Of a stretch of 62,966 bases of DNA, positions 25,875 to 35,412 are shown piece after piece (position 1 is the first letter of the stretch; each line of letters begins with the position of its first letter). The stretch spans positions 1 to 62,966 of the forward strand of contig LVBK01000012.1 in NCBI GenBank assembly GCA_001604385.1, given 5' to 3'. The position numbers and the translations under genes are program-made. Under the pieces are notes generated by a model. That model ran no database searches, was not told the origin of the DNA, and saw nothing but the letters and a program-made list of their open reading frames with translations. This DNA is from Spirochaetales bacterium Spiro_09 (GTDB lineage Bacteria > Spirochaetota > Spirochaetia > Treponematales > Treponemataceae).

Positions 25875-27632
25875 ATGAAAATCATAATCGATCTGGTTCA
25901 CAACCTTGCGCTCCTTGTCGCGTTGAGTATATTGTCCGTTCACATTGCAAGCCGCATCAAGACAAATTGGCTGTGCATCCTTCTTCAGGGACTCCTTGCC
26001 GGATCCATTGCGGTCATCGGCATGATGCAGCCGTTCACATTCAGCAAAGGCCTGATATTTGACGGCAGGTCGGTAATCCTGAGCATAACGGCACTCTTTT
26101 TCGGACCGGTTCCCGCTGTCATTGCGGCTGTCATGGCCGCGGCCCTGCGCGTTTCCATCGGCGGCGTCGGCATGTGGGTTGGACTGTCGGTCATTACCGC
26201 TTCCGTGTCGATCGGGACGGTCTTTCATTATTCGCGAGCCGAGCGGCACAGCCTGATCGGCTGGAAGAGCCTGCTGTTGATGGGCATACTGACCCATATC
26301 GCGATGATTCTCCTCATGTTCATCCTGCCCGGCTCCCTTTCGCAGACTGTCATACAGGAAGTCGGTCTTCCGGTCATGGTCATATATACCCTCGCAACGC
26401 TCCTTATAGGTGCGATCATGTCTGACCGGTTCAGAAGCATGCGCTATCTGGAGGAACTTCAGGAGAAAGAACGTTTCCGCGAAGAAGCGGATCGGGACAA
26501 CAGGGCCCGAAGGATTGCCGAGGAAGCGAGCCGGGCAAAAAGCGAATTTCTTGCGCACATGAGCCACGAACTGAGAACGCCGCTCAACTCGATCATCGCG
26601 CTGACCGGGGTGCTCAGAAGGCGGCTTCAGGACCGCATCGAGAGCGAAGAAAAGGAATATCTTGCCATCATCGAAAAAAACGGCAATATACTGCTCGATA
26701 TTTTCAACGACATTCTGGATATTTCACGCATCGATTCGGGCAATGAAGACCTCACTCTCTCGCAATTCCAGATTTCTGACCTGCTTGCCGACATGGAAAG
26801 CCGGTACCGGAAAAGAGCGGAATCGAAAAAGCTTTCCTGGCACGTCGAAAAGAGGGGCCGGGATATGGTCATTGAAAGCGACCGGGAAAAACTGGACAAG
26901 GTGTTGCGTCACATCACCGAGAACGCCATAAAATTTACCGAGGCCGGCTCCATTACCTTTACCAGTGACTGCAGGGAGAAAGAGTGCATCATTGAAATTT
27001 CGGACACCGGCTGCGGGATTCCCGCAGATAAAAGGGAAGAAGTCTTCACGGATTTTCAACAGGGAGATCGGTCGAAACGGAAACGCTTTGAGGGAATCGG
27101 TCTTGGCCTTTCTTTGGCCCGCCGTTACATGCGCCTTTTGGGCGGGAACATCGAGCTTGCCACCCCTCCGGGCGGAACGGGAACCCTTGTCCGCATCACC
27201 ATTCCGGCCAGGATGGAAACCGGTGTCCCCGGGATACCGGGAAAGAAAAATACCGTTGCCCTCATCGCGGAGGACAATCAGGATAACCGCATCACCCTAA
27301 CGGTGCTGCTTGAAGAAATGGGGTATACGGTTTTCCAGGCAGAAAACGGGAAAGTTGCCACGGAAATGGCCCGCGAACTGAAACCGGACATAATCTTCAT
27401 GGATATTGCCATGCCAGTTCTTGACGGCATTGACGCGCTGGCCATCATCCGCAATACCGAAGAGATACGCGCTGTTCCGGTTATCGCCGTATCGGCAAGC
27501 GCAATGAAAGAAGACCGGGAACAATTTTCCCTTTTGGGCTTCAACGACTATATACCGAAACCGATTGACCGCGAGGTCCTTCACTCAATTGCAGGAAAGT
27601 ACCATGACCAAAAAAAGAATTCTGGCCATTGA
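25875..27632 (+). CDS. Hybrid histidine kinase with LytS-type membrane sensor
   Basis: A 585-residue protein. Residues 1-190 form a 5TMR-LYT membrane domain (FDGRSVILSITALFFGP and following segments). HisKA (SHELRTPLNS), HATPase (ISDTGCGIP, GIGLGLSLA) and a C-terminal receiver with IIFMDIAMPVLDG follow. GAGGAGG sets the ATG at 25875. There are 43 nt between it and the PocR kinase, the only real gap in the operon, and 29 nt of overlap with the next gene. Confidence 0.92.
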   Translation: MKIIIDLVHNLALLVALSILSVHIASRIKTNWLCILLQGLLAGSIAVIGMMQPFTFSKGLIFDGRSVILSITALFFGPVPAVIAAVMAAALRVSIGGVGMWVGLSVITASVSIGTVFHYSRAERHSLIGWKSLLLMGILTHIAMILLMFILPGSLSQTVIQEVGLPVMVIYTLATLLIGAIMSDRFRSMRYLEELQEKERFREEADRDNRARRIAEEASRAKSEFLAHMSHELRTPLNSIIALTGVLRRRLQDRIESEEKEYLAIIEKNGNILLDIFNDILDISRIDSGNEDLTLSQFQISDLLADMESRYRKRAESKKLSWHVEKRGRDMVIESDREKLDKVLRHITENAIKFTEAGSITFTSDCREKECIIEISDTGCGIPADKREEVFTDFQQGDRSKRKRFEGIGLGLSLARRYMRLLGGNIELATPPGGTGTLVRITIPARMETGVPGIPGKKNTVALIAEDNQDNRITLTVLLEEMGYTVFQAENGKVATEMARELKPDIIFMDIAMPVLDGIDALAIIRNTEEIRAVPVIAVSASAMKEDREQFSLLGFNDYIPKPIDREVLHSIAGKYHDQKKNSGH

Positions 27633-29235
27633 CGATTGCGAAGACAATCTCATTACCCTGGGGGCGATCGTATCTGACGCCTTTCCGAATAGCGAGTTTT
27701 CCCACGCCCTGAGCGGAATGGAGGGAATCCGTATCGCCGCGCACTGGCAACCGGACGTAATACTCCTTGACATCGTGATGCCCCAGATGGACGGTTTTGA
27801 GACATGCCGGCGGATCAAGGGGGACGTCTGTACCGCCGGCATTCCCGTCATTTTCTTTACCGCCTTGCGTGAAGACCTTGACCTTCGGCTCGCAGCCCTC
27901 GAAGCCGGGGCCGAAGCCTTCCTTGCGAAGCCCATAGATATAGCCGAACTGACCGCCCAAATAAACGCCATGTTCCGCATCCGCGACGCGGAACTGGCGA
28001 AGAAAGACGAACACCGGCGGCTTGAACAGATGGTCCGCGAACGGACGGCTGCCCTCGAGCGCCTGAACGCGGAACTTGCCCAGGCTCAAAAAATGGAATC
28101 GATCGGCCGCCTGGCGGGCGGCATTGCCCACGATTTCAACAATATGCTGGCGGTCATTCTGGGACAGGCAGAACTTGCGATCGACGAATTAACGGACCAT
28201 AATCCGGTAACCTACCGGCTGCGGGAAATACAGACCGCAGCCCGGCACTCGGCGGACTTGACCAAGCAGCTGCTTGCCTTTGCACGAAAGCAAACGATAG
28301 CGCCCCGGGTGCTCGACCTCAATACGACGGTTGAAGGCATGCTGAAAATGCTCTCCCGCCTTATAGGGGAACGAACGGAGCTCATCTGGCGGCCCGGTCT
28401 GAGCACCGGTACGGTGAAGATGGATCCCGTTCAAATAGACCAAATACTTGCCAACCTTTGTATAAACGCGCGGGACGCCATGGAGAATGGCGGAAGCGTG
28501 ACGATTACCACCGAACGAACATATCTGGACAGCCTGTGGTGCTCCGAACATCCGGGCTCGCAGGATGGCTGGTATGCGGTCATAGAGGTTTCGGACACCG
28601 GCTGCGGCATGGATGCGCGGACCCTTCAGTCAATATTCGAGCCCTTCTTTACCACCAAGGAAACCGGCAAGGGAACCGGTCTTGGCCTGTCGACCGTCTA
28701 TGGCATTGTTAAGCAAAACGGCGGGTATATCGATGTTGAAAGCATGCCGGGTGTCGGTTCAATTTTCAGGGTATTCATTCCCTCCTGTCAGGCGATTCGC
28801 CCGGACAGCGACTACATACACGACCCCGGTGCGGATATTCCCTGTTGCGAGGGAAAGATTATCCTGCTGGTGGAAGACGAACCCATTCTTCTGGAAATGA
28901 CCGTTGAAATGCTGAAAAGTCTGGGGTGCAAGGTCATCGACGCGGCCTCTCCGCGCGAAGCCCTGCATATCATTGAAAGCGATACCTGCGAAATCGACTT
29001 GCTTATTACGGACATGGTCATGCCCGAAATGAACGGAGTAGAACTGGCAAGTTGCGTCGCAAACCTCCATCCCGACGCGGCATGCCTTTTCATGTCGGGA
29101 TACACCGAGGACGAAATAACCAAAAACGGCCAGCTGGCCGAGGGTGTCAAGTTTATCCACAAACCATTTTCACGGCAGGATCTTGCACAGGCGGTCCAGG
29201 AAACGATATGGGCAAAACAAAGGGAGAATCGATAA
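27604..29235 (+). CDS. Hybrid histidine kinase, receiver-kinase-receiver
   Basis: A 543-residue cytoplasmic protein. The N-terminal receiver (VILLDIVMPQMDG) leads into a coiled coil and a HisKA domain with the phospho-His in GGIAHDFNNML. An HATPase follows (VSDTGCGMD, GTGLGLSTV), and a second receiver (LLITDMVMPEMNG) ends it. With receivers on both sides it could pass phosphate between the other kinases and the HD-GYP protein. It overlaps the previous gene by 29 nt and touches the next in TAATG. Confidence 0.92.
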   Translation: MTKKRILAIDDCEDNLITLGAIVSDAFPNSEFSHALSGMEGIRIAAHWQPDVILLDIVMPQMDGFETCRRIKGDVCTAGIPVIFFTALREDLDLRLAALEAGAEAFLAKPIDIAELTAQINAMFRIRDAELAKKDEHRRLEQMVRERTAALERLNAELAQAQKMESIGRLAGGIAHDFNNMLAVILGQAELAIDELTDHNPVTYRLREIQTAARHSADLTKQLLAFARKQTIAPRVLDLNTTVEGMLKMLSRLIGERTELIWRPGLSTGTVKMDPVQIDQILANLCINARDAMENGGSVTITTERTYLDSLWCSEHPGSQDGWYAVIEVSDTGCGMDARTLQSIFEPFFTTKETGKGTGLGLSTVYGIVKQNGGYIDVESMPGVGSIFRVFIPSCQAIRPDSDYIHDPGADIPCCEGKIILLVEDEPILLEMTVEMLKSLGCKVIDAASPREALHIIESDTCEIDLLITDMVMPEMNGVELASCVANLHPDAACLFMSGYTEDEITKNGQLAEGVKFIHKPFSRQDLAQAVQETIWAKQRENR

Positions 29236-30752
29236 TGGGCGGCACTTTTTTGGTAATCGACGACACACCGGACAACCTGATATCCATGAAGGCGATTCTT
29301 GAGGATGTCTTTCCCGATTCTCGCATATTCACCGCGGACTCCGGCGCCGGGGGCCTCGACGTCGCGCGCGCAGAAAATCCCGACGTCATTTTGCTTGACA
29401 TCCTGATGCCGGAGATGGACGGCTTCGAGGTGTGCTCCATCTTGAAAAACGACGATGTCCTGAGCGATATTCCGGTCATTATTTTAACCGCCTTGCAGGA
29501 AACCCGCGAAAACAGGATGCAGGCATTGCAGGCTGGGGCCGAAGCGTTTTTGTCAAAACCGGTCGATACCCTGGAATTGACCGCGCAGTTACGGGCAATG
29601 ATGAAAATACGCGAGGCAAACCGCTCAAAGCGGAGCGAAAAGGAATTACTTTCCCGCATGGTTCGCGAAAAAACCCGCGACCTTGAAAATTCTCAATCCG
29701 CTCTCCTCAATCTCCTGGACGACCTGAAAGCCGAAAACAAGGCCAGAAAAGAAAAAGAAGAGGAGCTCGAGGAGAACCGTCTATTGCTGACTACGATCAT
29801 GGACAACCTGCCCATCGGCATCGCGGTCAGTACCCTGGATACGGGAATATCCTTCGATTACATGAATGACGTCTTCCCAGCCATGTTCAAGACAGACCGG
29901 GAACATATCAAGGACGGCCGCTTCTGGGAGGAACTGTTTACCGAGCCCGATCGACGGGAGAAAGCCCGACAAACACTGATAGAGGATATGCGAAGCGGTG
30001 ACCTTTCCCGGATGTACTGGCAAAACATTCCCATTGAAAAAGGAGGGGCTATTACCTATGTGGACGCGAAAAATGTTCCGATACGGGGAAAAAACCTCTT
30101 TGTTTCGACTGTCTGGGATGTAACCGACCGCATACTTGCCCAGGAACAGACAATACGGAACCTGGAACACGTGCGACGAACCCTTTCATCGTTTGTCCAG
30201 GCAATGTCGACCACGGTAGAAACCCGGGACCCCTACACCGCCGGCCACCAGCGCAGGGTAGCGGATCTGGCGCGGGCTATCGCAATAGAAATGAAAATGA
30301 GCGCGGATGAGATTGAGGGTCTGTATCTGGCCGCGCAGATTCATGATATCGGCAAGATATCGATTCCGGCCGAACTTTTGAGCATGCCGCGAAAACTGAC
30401 CGATATCGAGTTTGCGCTGATGAAAACCCACTCGCAGTCGGGCTTCGACATTTTAAAGGATATCGAATTCCCCTGGCCCATCGCGCGCATCATCCTTGAG
30501 CACCACGAAAAACTCAACGGTTCCGGCTACCCGCTGGGCAAAACAGGCAGTTCAATTCTTCCCGAATCCAGGATTCTGGCAGTTGCCGATGTGGTAGAGG
30601 CTGTGGCCTCGCATCGCCCGTACCGCGCGGCACTGGGCATCCAGGTCGCTATGAATGAAATAGAAAAGAATGTGAACATATACTACGACGCCGATGTGGT
30701 CGAGGCCTGCCTGACGCTTTTCCGCAAACGGACATACGAACTGGCGGTTTAG
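29235..30752 (+). CDS. Response regulator with PAS and HD-GYP domains (c-di-GMP phosphodiesterase)
   Basis: A 505-residue protein: receiver (VILLDILMPEMDG), coiled coil (130-185), PAS-like domain (185-300), and an intact HD-GYP domain with HQRRVADLARAI, HDIGKISIP and HHEKLNGSGYPLG. The metal ligands and GYP motif are present, so it should hydrolyse cyclic di-GMP. It is the last gene of the operon and its only enzymatic output, followed by a terminator. GGGAG precedes the start. Confidence 0.94.
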   Translation: MGGTFLVIDDTPDNLISMKAILEDVFPDSRIFTADSGAGGLDVARAENPDVILLDILMPEMDGFEVCSILKNDDVLSDIPVIILTALQETRENRMQALQAGAEAFLSKPVDTLELTAQLRAMMKIREANRSKRSEKELLSRMVREKTRDLENSQSALLNLLDDLKAENKARKEKEEELEENRLLLTTIMDNLPIGIAVSTLDTGISFDYMNDVFPAMFKTDREHIKDGRFWEELFTEPDRREKARQTLIEDMRSGDLSRMYWQNIPIEKGGAITYVDAKNVPIRGKNLFVSTVWDVTDRILAQEQTIRNLEHVRRTLSSFVQAMSTTVETRDPYTAGHQRRVADLARAIAIEMKMSADEIEGLYLAAQIHDIGKISIPAELLSMPRKLTDIEFALMKTHSQSGFDILKDIEFPWPIARIILEHHEKLNGSGYPLGKTGSSILPESRILAVADVVEAVASHRPYRAALGIQVAMNEIEKNVNIYYDADVVEACLTLFRKRTYELAV

Positions 30753-30795
30753 AGTACCTGATACAGCGCATGGGTGAGTGTATACATCTGGCTTC

Positions 30796-30838
30796 GCGCA
30801 GGTTATTCCCCGGGAGTAATTATCCTGCGCCGTTTTTG
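30796..30838 (+). terminator. Terminator of the corrinoid-signalling operon
   Basis: GCGCAGG (30796-30802) pairs with CCTGCGC (30824-30830), with partial pairing inside, and five T follow. It ends the operon and insulates the metE promoter region. Confidence 0.75.
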
Positions 30839-30839
30839 C

Positions 30840-30856
30840 TATAGTTTTTAACTATA
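30840..30856 (+). promoter_or_regulatory. MET-box, predicted MtaR-type LysR binding site
   Basis: TATAGTT-TTT-AACTATA, a perfect 17-bp hyphenated palindrome. It matches the MET-box described for Lactobacillales (TATAGTTtnaAACTATA) except at one position. It is about 90 bp upstream of metE, and an MtaR-like regulator is encoded at 19472. Confidence 0.8.
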
Positions 30857-30903
30857 ACTGATAATACTTAAATTGTTTTGGACTATATCATGCAAACCGG
30901 TTA

Positions 30904-30940
30904 CCTTGTCCTGTATACGCAGGCACACAGGACAAGGAGG
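30904..30940 (+). promoter_or_regulatory. Hairpin masking the metE ribosome binding site
   Basis: CCTTGTCCTGT (30904-30914) pairs perfectly with ACAGGACAAGG (30927-30937) around a 12-nt loop. The 3' arm contains the first part of the AAGGAGG Shine-Dalgarno, so folding would reduce metE translation. Confidence 0.7.
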
Positions 30941-30944
30941 ATTC

Positions 30945-33239
30945 ATGAAAACATCAGTACAGGGATACCCGAGAATCGGAAAACACCGGGAATTGAAATT
31001 CGCGACCGAAGCCTGGCTCCGCGGGGAGTTGAGCGAAGGGGAACTGCACGCCACGGGGAAGAGAATTCGCGCGGAATCCTGGAAAAAAATGGCAGAGGCT
31101 GGAATCGACCGTATCCCGTCCAACGACTTTTCGCTGTATGATCCCCTGCTTGATACGGCCTGCCTGGTGGGTGCCATTCCCGAACCCTACCGTATTATGG
31201 GATTAAGCGCTCTCGAAACCCTTTTTGCGATGGCCCGGGGCAGACAGAAGGGCGAGACCGATAACGTAAAAGCCCTGCCGATGAGAAAGTGGTTCAATAC
31301 AAACTATCACTACATTGTCAGCGAGCTCTCCGATGGCACCCGATTTTCCCTCTCCCACCCGGCAAAACCGGTGGAGGAATTCTTGGAAGCCCTGTCCTTG
31401 GGCATCAGCACAACACCGGTCATTCCCGGTGCAATGACCTTTCTTTCCCTGGCCCGGCTGACCGGAAACCGCAGCCGCTCCGATTATGCGGATGATCTTG
31501 CGCGGGTTTACCGGGAGCTCTTGTCCGAACTTGCCGAAGCGGGCGCGCGGGAGGTTGTCTTCGACGAACCGTATCTCGCATCGGACCTTGATGAGTCAGA
31601 CAAATCGCTCTTTGTCCGCCTCTATGAACTGATTACGCCCGCTCCGCTCGATGTTGCGCTGCAGATTCCCTACGGCGACATACGGGACGTCTGGCAGGAA
31701 GTCATGAGCTTGCCCTTTGCCCGCATTGCCCTCGACTTCATTGAAGGGCCGGAGAATCTGAATCTATTGCGAAAGCATTCCTTTCCCCGAAAAACAATTC
31801 TTACCGCGGGTATAATAAGCGGAAAAAACGTCTGGAAAACGGATGAGGGACAAGCCCTCGACCTTCTCGGGGAAATATCCCGGTTGAGCGGTTGTACCTC
31901 CGGTAACGGTCGCCTTGAGGCGGGGATAGCGAGTTCACTGGTACATGTGCCGCTGACGGTTGCCGGCGAAAGCGCACTCGACCCGGCCATTGTTTCCCGC
32001 TTGTCGTTTGCGGAGGAAAAACTTGCCGAACTGGTACTGCTTTCAGTCTGTTGCGAAAAAACCGACCTGCGTTCATTCAACCCAAATGATTCAGACGGAG
32101 GGGAAGGACCCGCGTCCTTGTATACTGCCCCGACAATTCCACAAGAGGAATGTACGCGCACACCCGAACGGCATATCAGACGAACTATTCAGGCCAGGCG
32201 CTTTGCCCTTCCCCCGCTGCCCACGACGACCATCGGCTCGTTTCCCCAAACGTCGGAGGTCCGTTCACTCCGCGCCGCCTGGCGAAAAGGAGCGATAGAT
32301 ACCACTACCTATACATCACGTATCCGCGAGCTGACGGTGGACTGTATCCGCGAACAGGAAGAACTGGGTCTTGACGTCCTGGTTCATGGGGAGTTCGAGC
32401 GAACTGACATGGTCGAATTTTTCGGGCAGCAGCTGAAAGGCTTTGCCTTTACCGCCAACGGATGGGTGCAGTCCTATGGGACACGGTGCGTAAAACCTCC
32501 GCTCATCGTGTCCGATGTATCCCGGAAAGGGCCAATGACAGTAGAACTTTCGGTATATGCCCAAGGTCTTACAAATAAGCCCGTCAAGGGAATGCTCACC
32601 GGGCCGGTTACCATTTTGAATTGGTCCTTTCCCCGCGAGGATATTCCGCTTGCCGCACAGGCGTTCCAGATTGCCCGAGCCTTGCGGGAAGAAGTCCTGG
32701 ACCTCGAGCGAAATGGTATCGGCATAATCCAGATTGACGAGGCGGCCTTGCAGGAAAAACTGCCCCGAAGAAAGGCTGATCGCAGAGCGGCGTACTTGAG
32801 CTGGGCGATTCCCGCATTCAGAATGACCCATGCGGGAGTAAAACCGGAAACGCAAATACACACCCACATGTGTTATAGCGACTTTACCGGTATAGTCCGG
32901 GATATTGACGAGATGGACGCGGACGTCATTACCTTCGAGGCGGCACGATCGGATCATGCCCTCCTGGCCTTCCTTGCGGCCGAACACTTTCAGACAGCGG
33001 TCGGTCCCGGTATATACGACATTCATTCGCCGCGAGTGCCCGACGTCGGCGAGCTTTATGACGCCATTCACCGGTGCGCCCGTCTGTTGGGAAAACACGG
33101 ACCGGCCTTCGACGGTCTATGGGTAAATCCCGATTGCGGCCTGAAAACCCGCGGTCGGGAAGAGACCATACACAGCCTCGCCAATCTGGTTGAAGCAACA
33201 CGGCTGGTACGGCAGGAGGCAGTACATGATATCGACTGA
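30945..33239 (+). CDS. metE: Cobalamin-independent methionine synthase
   Basis: A 764-residue MetE of normal length, transferring methyl from methyltetrahydrofolate polyglutamate to homocysteine. The N-terminal barrel begins with SVQGYPRIGKHRELKFA. The catalytic C-terminal barrel has TTTIGSFPQT and the zinc ligands His641 and Cys643 (HMCYSD), a Glu in FEAARSD, and Cys731 (NPDCGLKTR). It is the first gene of metE-metF-antiporter. Transcription is probably MET-box controlled, and the ribosome site lies in a hairpin. Confidence 0.96.
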   Translation: MKTSVQGYPRIGKHRELKFATEAWLRGELSEGELHATGKRIRAESWKKMAEAGIDRIPSNDFSLYDPLLDTACLVGAIPEPYRIMGLSALETLFAMARGRQKGETDNVKALPMRKWFNTNYHYIVSELSDGTRFSLSHPAKPVEEFLEALSLGISTTPVIPGAMTFLSLARLTGNRSRSDYADDLARVYRELLSELAEAGAREVVFDEPYLASDLDESDKSLFVRLYELITPAPLDVALQIPYGDIRDVWQEVMSLPFARIALDFIEGPENLNLLRKHSFPRKTILTAGIISGKNVWKTDEGQALDLLGEISRLSGCTSGNGRLEAGIASSLVHVPLTVAGESALDPAIVSRLSFAEEKLAELVLLSVCCEKTDLRSFNPNDSDGGEGPASLYTAPTIPQEECTRTPERHIRRTIQARRFALPPLPTTTIGSFPQTSEVRSLRAAWRKGAIDTTTYTSRIRELTVDCIREQEELGLDVLVHGEFERTDMVEFFGQQLKGFAFTANGWVQSYGTRCVKPPLIVSDVSRKGPMTVELSVYAQGLTNKPVKGMLTGPVTILNWSFPREDIPLAAQAFQIARALREEVLDLERNGIGIIQIDEAALQEKLPRRKADRRAAYLSWAIPAFRMTHAGVKPETQIHTHMCYSDFTGIVRDIDEMDADVITFEAARSDHALLAFLAAEHFQTAVGPGIYDIHSPRVPDVGELYDAIHRCARLLGKHGPAFDGLWVNPDCGLKTRGREETIHSLANLVEATRLVRQEAVHDID

Positions 33240-34158
33240 ACGGGAAGGAGAGCCCGTAATTGCCGTAGAGCTTGATCCACCCGAGTCGAACGCACAGGGA
33301 GATGCCCTGCGGTTCCTGACCGAGGGGACACACCGCCTGTCGGAAGCCGGAGCTTCGTTCGTGACCATGGCCGACAATCCCTGTGCGCGCCAAAGAGGCG
33401 ACAGTCTGGCCCTTGCCGCCCTCGTTACGCTCGCGACAGGGGTACCGGTGATGCCCCATCTTGCAGGCCGGGACCGGACTGCCTTTTCGATCGGATCCTC
33501 GCTCCTTGCGCTTGACATGGCGGGCATCCATGACGTCCTCCTGGTAACCGGAGACCGTCACAGTAGGGAAAACCGCGCGGCGAAAGGGGTGTCACATCAG
33601 TTCAACGCAATTGAACTGGCCCGCCATATCCGGGATACGTACCGCGATACACTGAGCCGCCCGTTCAGGCTGTCCGCAGCCCTCAATATCAATGCACGGA
33701 ACTTTCAGGCGGAACTCTCCCGCTCGGACAAAAAGATTGACGCAGGAGTCTCGAGGTTTTTGACGCAACCGGTATTGTCCGAACGAGCACTGGAGAATCT
33801 TGCCGAAGCCAGGGCGCATTTTTCGCAGCGACAAGTACCCCCGGAAGTATTGGCGGGCATCCTGCCGGTCGTATCGCACCGGAATGCCCTTTTTCTGCAG
33901 CAGGGAATTCCGGGAGTGTATATTGAGGACAGTCTCGTTGCATCGTATGCCGGCCTTGACCGACAAGGCGCAAGACAACAGGCGGTGCGCATAAGCCTCA
34001 ATTTTGCCAGCCGGGCACTGCGCCTTGCCCGGGGCCTGTACATTATCACCCCGTTTAAACAGGTTGATTTGAGCGCGGATATTGTCCGTTCCCTCCGCGC
34101 CGCAGAAACACAGACTTGCAGGGCCGGGGAAAAACGGTCTATCATGGCCGCATCATGA
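33226..34158 (+). CDS. metF: Methylenetetrahydrofolate reductase
   Basis: A 310-residue FAD-dependent TIM-barrel enzyme making 5-methyltetrahydrofolate, the methyl donor for MetE. It shows AVELDPPES near the N-terminus with the catalytic Glu, MADNPCARQRGDS, LLVTGDRHS and FLTQPVLSE. The wording is closer to the methylenetetrahydrofolate reductases of acetogens than to E. coli MetF. GGAGG precedes the ATG, which overlaps metE by 14 nt. Confidence 0.92.
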   Translation: MISTEREGEPVIAVELDPPESNAQGDALRFLTEGTHRLSEAGASFVTMADNPCARQRGDSLALAALVTLATGVPVMPHLAGRDRTAFSIGSSLLALDMAGIHDVLLVTGDRHSRENRAAKGVSHQFNAIELARHIRDTYRDTLSRPFRLSAALNINARNFQAELSRSDKKIDAGVSRFLTQPVLSERALENLAEARAHFSQRQVPPEVLAGILPVVSHRNALFLQQGIPGVYIEDSLVASYAGLDRQGARQQAVRISLNFASRALRLARGLYIITPFKQVDLSADIVRSLRAAETQTCRAGEKRSIMAAS

Positions 34159-35393
34159 CACTCTCGCTCAGTCTCTCATTCGCCGTAATCCTGGCAGGGG
34201 GATGGCTTTCAGGCCGGCTTTTTTCCGCCTTACGCCTTCCTCCCGTACTCGGCATGGTCATATTCGGCATTGCGGCATCATTCGGCCGCTCATATGCGCC
34301 GCCGGTTCTTGCGGAACTTGATCCCTTTCTGAAGTCCTTCGCCTTGATGGTCATACTCCTGCGAGCCGGACTGGGCATCAGCCGCTCAAGTTTGTCAAAG
34401 GCCGGTATCACCGCCATCCTGATGTCTTTTCTGCCCTGCCTTTTTGAAGGAGCTGCATTAACCATTCTGTTTCGCATCTTTTTTGACTTCGGCTGGCCGG
34501 CGGCCGGTTTGACCGCTTTCATGCTTTCAGCAGTTTCGCCCGCTGTCATTGTGCCGTCAATGCTTGACCTGAAGGCCCAAAACAAGGGAAAGCGAAATGA
34601 TGTGCCGACAATCATTCTGGCCGGCGCCTCGGCTGACGATGTCTTTGCCATCACACTCTTTTCCGTTTTTCTCGGTTTTGCGACTTCCGGACAGACGCCG
34701 GACGCAGCGCAGGCCGCCCGATCCGCAGCGACTTCAGCCCTTCCGGTAACACGAGCGCTACTTTCAATACCGCTTTCCATAGGCGGGGGAATTCTTGCCG
34801 GCATCGTAACCGGGCTTGCCCTCTCCTTATTATTCCGCAGGCACCACGCCTCTCTTCGAGCCACGGAAAAAGCCCTGATTTTGCTCGTATCGGGAACGCT
34901 GCTTGTGCGGGCAGGCGACACCCTCCATTTCGCGGCGCTCCTGGGTTTGATGACGGCGGGCTTTATCATTCTTGAACGACACGAACGCGTCGCTCACGAA
35001 CTGGCCTCAAAATTGGGTAAAATCTGGATTTTTGCGGAAATATTCCTGTTTGTCCTGATCGGATTTTCGCTCGACGTTTCGGTGGCGCTAGATACCGGAA
35101 CAAAGGGACTTGCGGTCATTGCGGGAGGGCTCGTATTCCGATCTCTGGGAGTCCTTGTGGCAACGGCGTTCTCCCGCCTCACGCTACGCGAACGGCTCTT
35201 CTGCGTCATTGCCTACATTCCGAAAGCTACCGTTCAGGCCGCGCTCGGCGGGGTCGCGCTCTCCCGCGGCATGCCGGAGGGCAACACCATCCTGGCTATC
35301 GCCGTGTTGGCCATAGTCTTCACCGCGCCCGCGGGCTTACTGGGCATACGCTTTTTCGGCCCCCGGCTCCTCGATCAGGCCGAACATGCGTAA
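34155..35393 (+). CDS. Cation:proton antiporter (CPA family)
   Basis: A 412-residue membrane protein with about 11-12 hydrophobic segments. The middle has ASADDVFAITLFSVFLG, with the paired Asp typical of Na+/H+ antiporters. It lacks KefB-type NAD-binding domains. The ATG overlaps the metF stop (ATGA), so it belongs to the met operon, although a link between ion exchange and methionine is not obvious. It converges with the reductase gene at 35413. Confidence 0.88.
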   Translation: MTLSLSLSFAVILAGGWLSGRLFSALRLPPVLGMVIFGIAASFGRSYAPPVLAELDPFLKSFALMVILLRAGLGISRSSLSKAGITAILMSFLPCLFEGAALTILFRIFFDFGWPAAGLTAFMLSAVSPAVIVPSMLDLKAQNKGKRNDVPTIILAGASADDVFAITLFSVFLGFATSGQTPDAAQAARSAATSALPVTRALLSIPLSIGGGILAGIVTGLALSLLFRRHHASLRATEKALILLVSGTLLVRAGDTLHFAALLGLMTAGFIILERHERVAHELASKLGKIWIFAEIFLFVLIGFSLDVSVALDTGTKGLAVIAGGLVFRSLGVLVATAFSRLTLRERLFCVIAYIPKATVQAALGGVALSRGMPEGNTILAIAVLAIVFTAPAGLLGIRFFGPRLLDQAEHA

Positions 35394-35412
35394 GGCCTGA
35401 GGGAACGGGCTT

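Noticed and set aside
30757..30944. SAM or cobalamin riboswitch before metE
   Set aside because: The leader is short and shows only the terminator, the MET-box and one ribosome-site hairpin; no conserved riboswitch core is seen.
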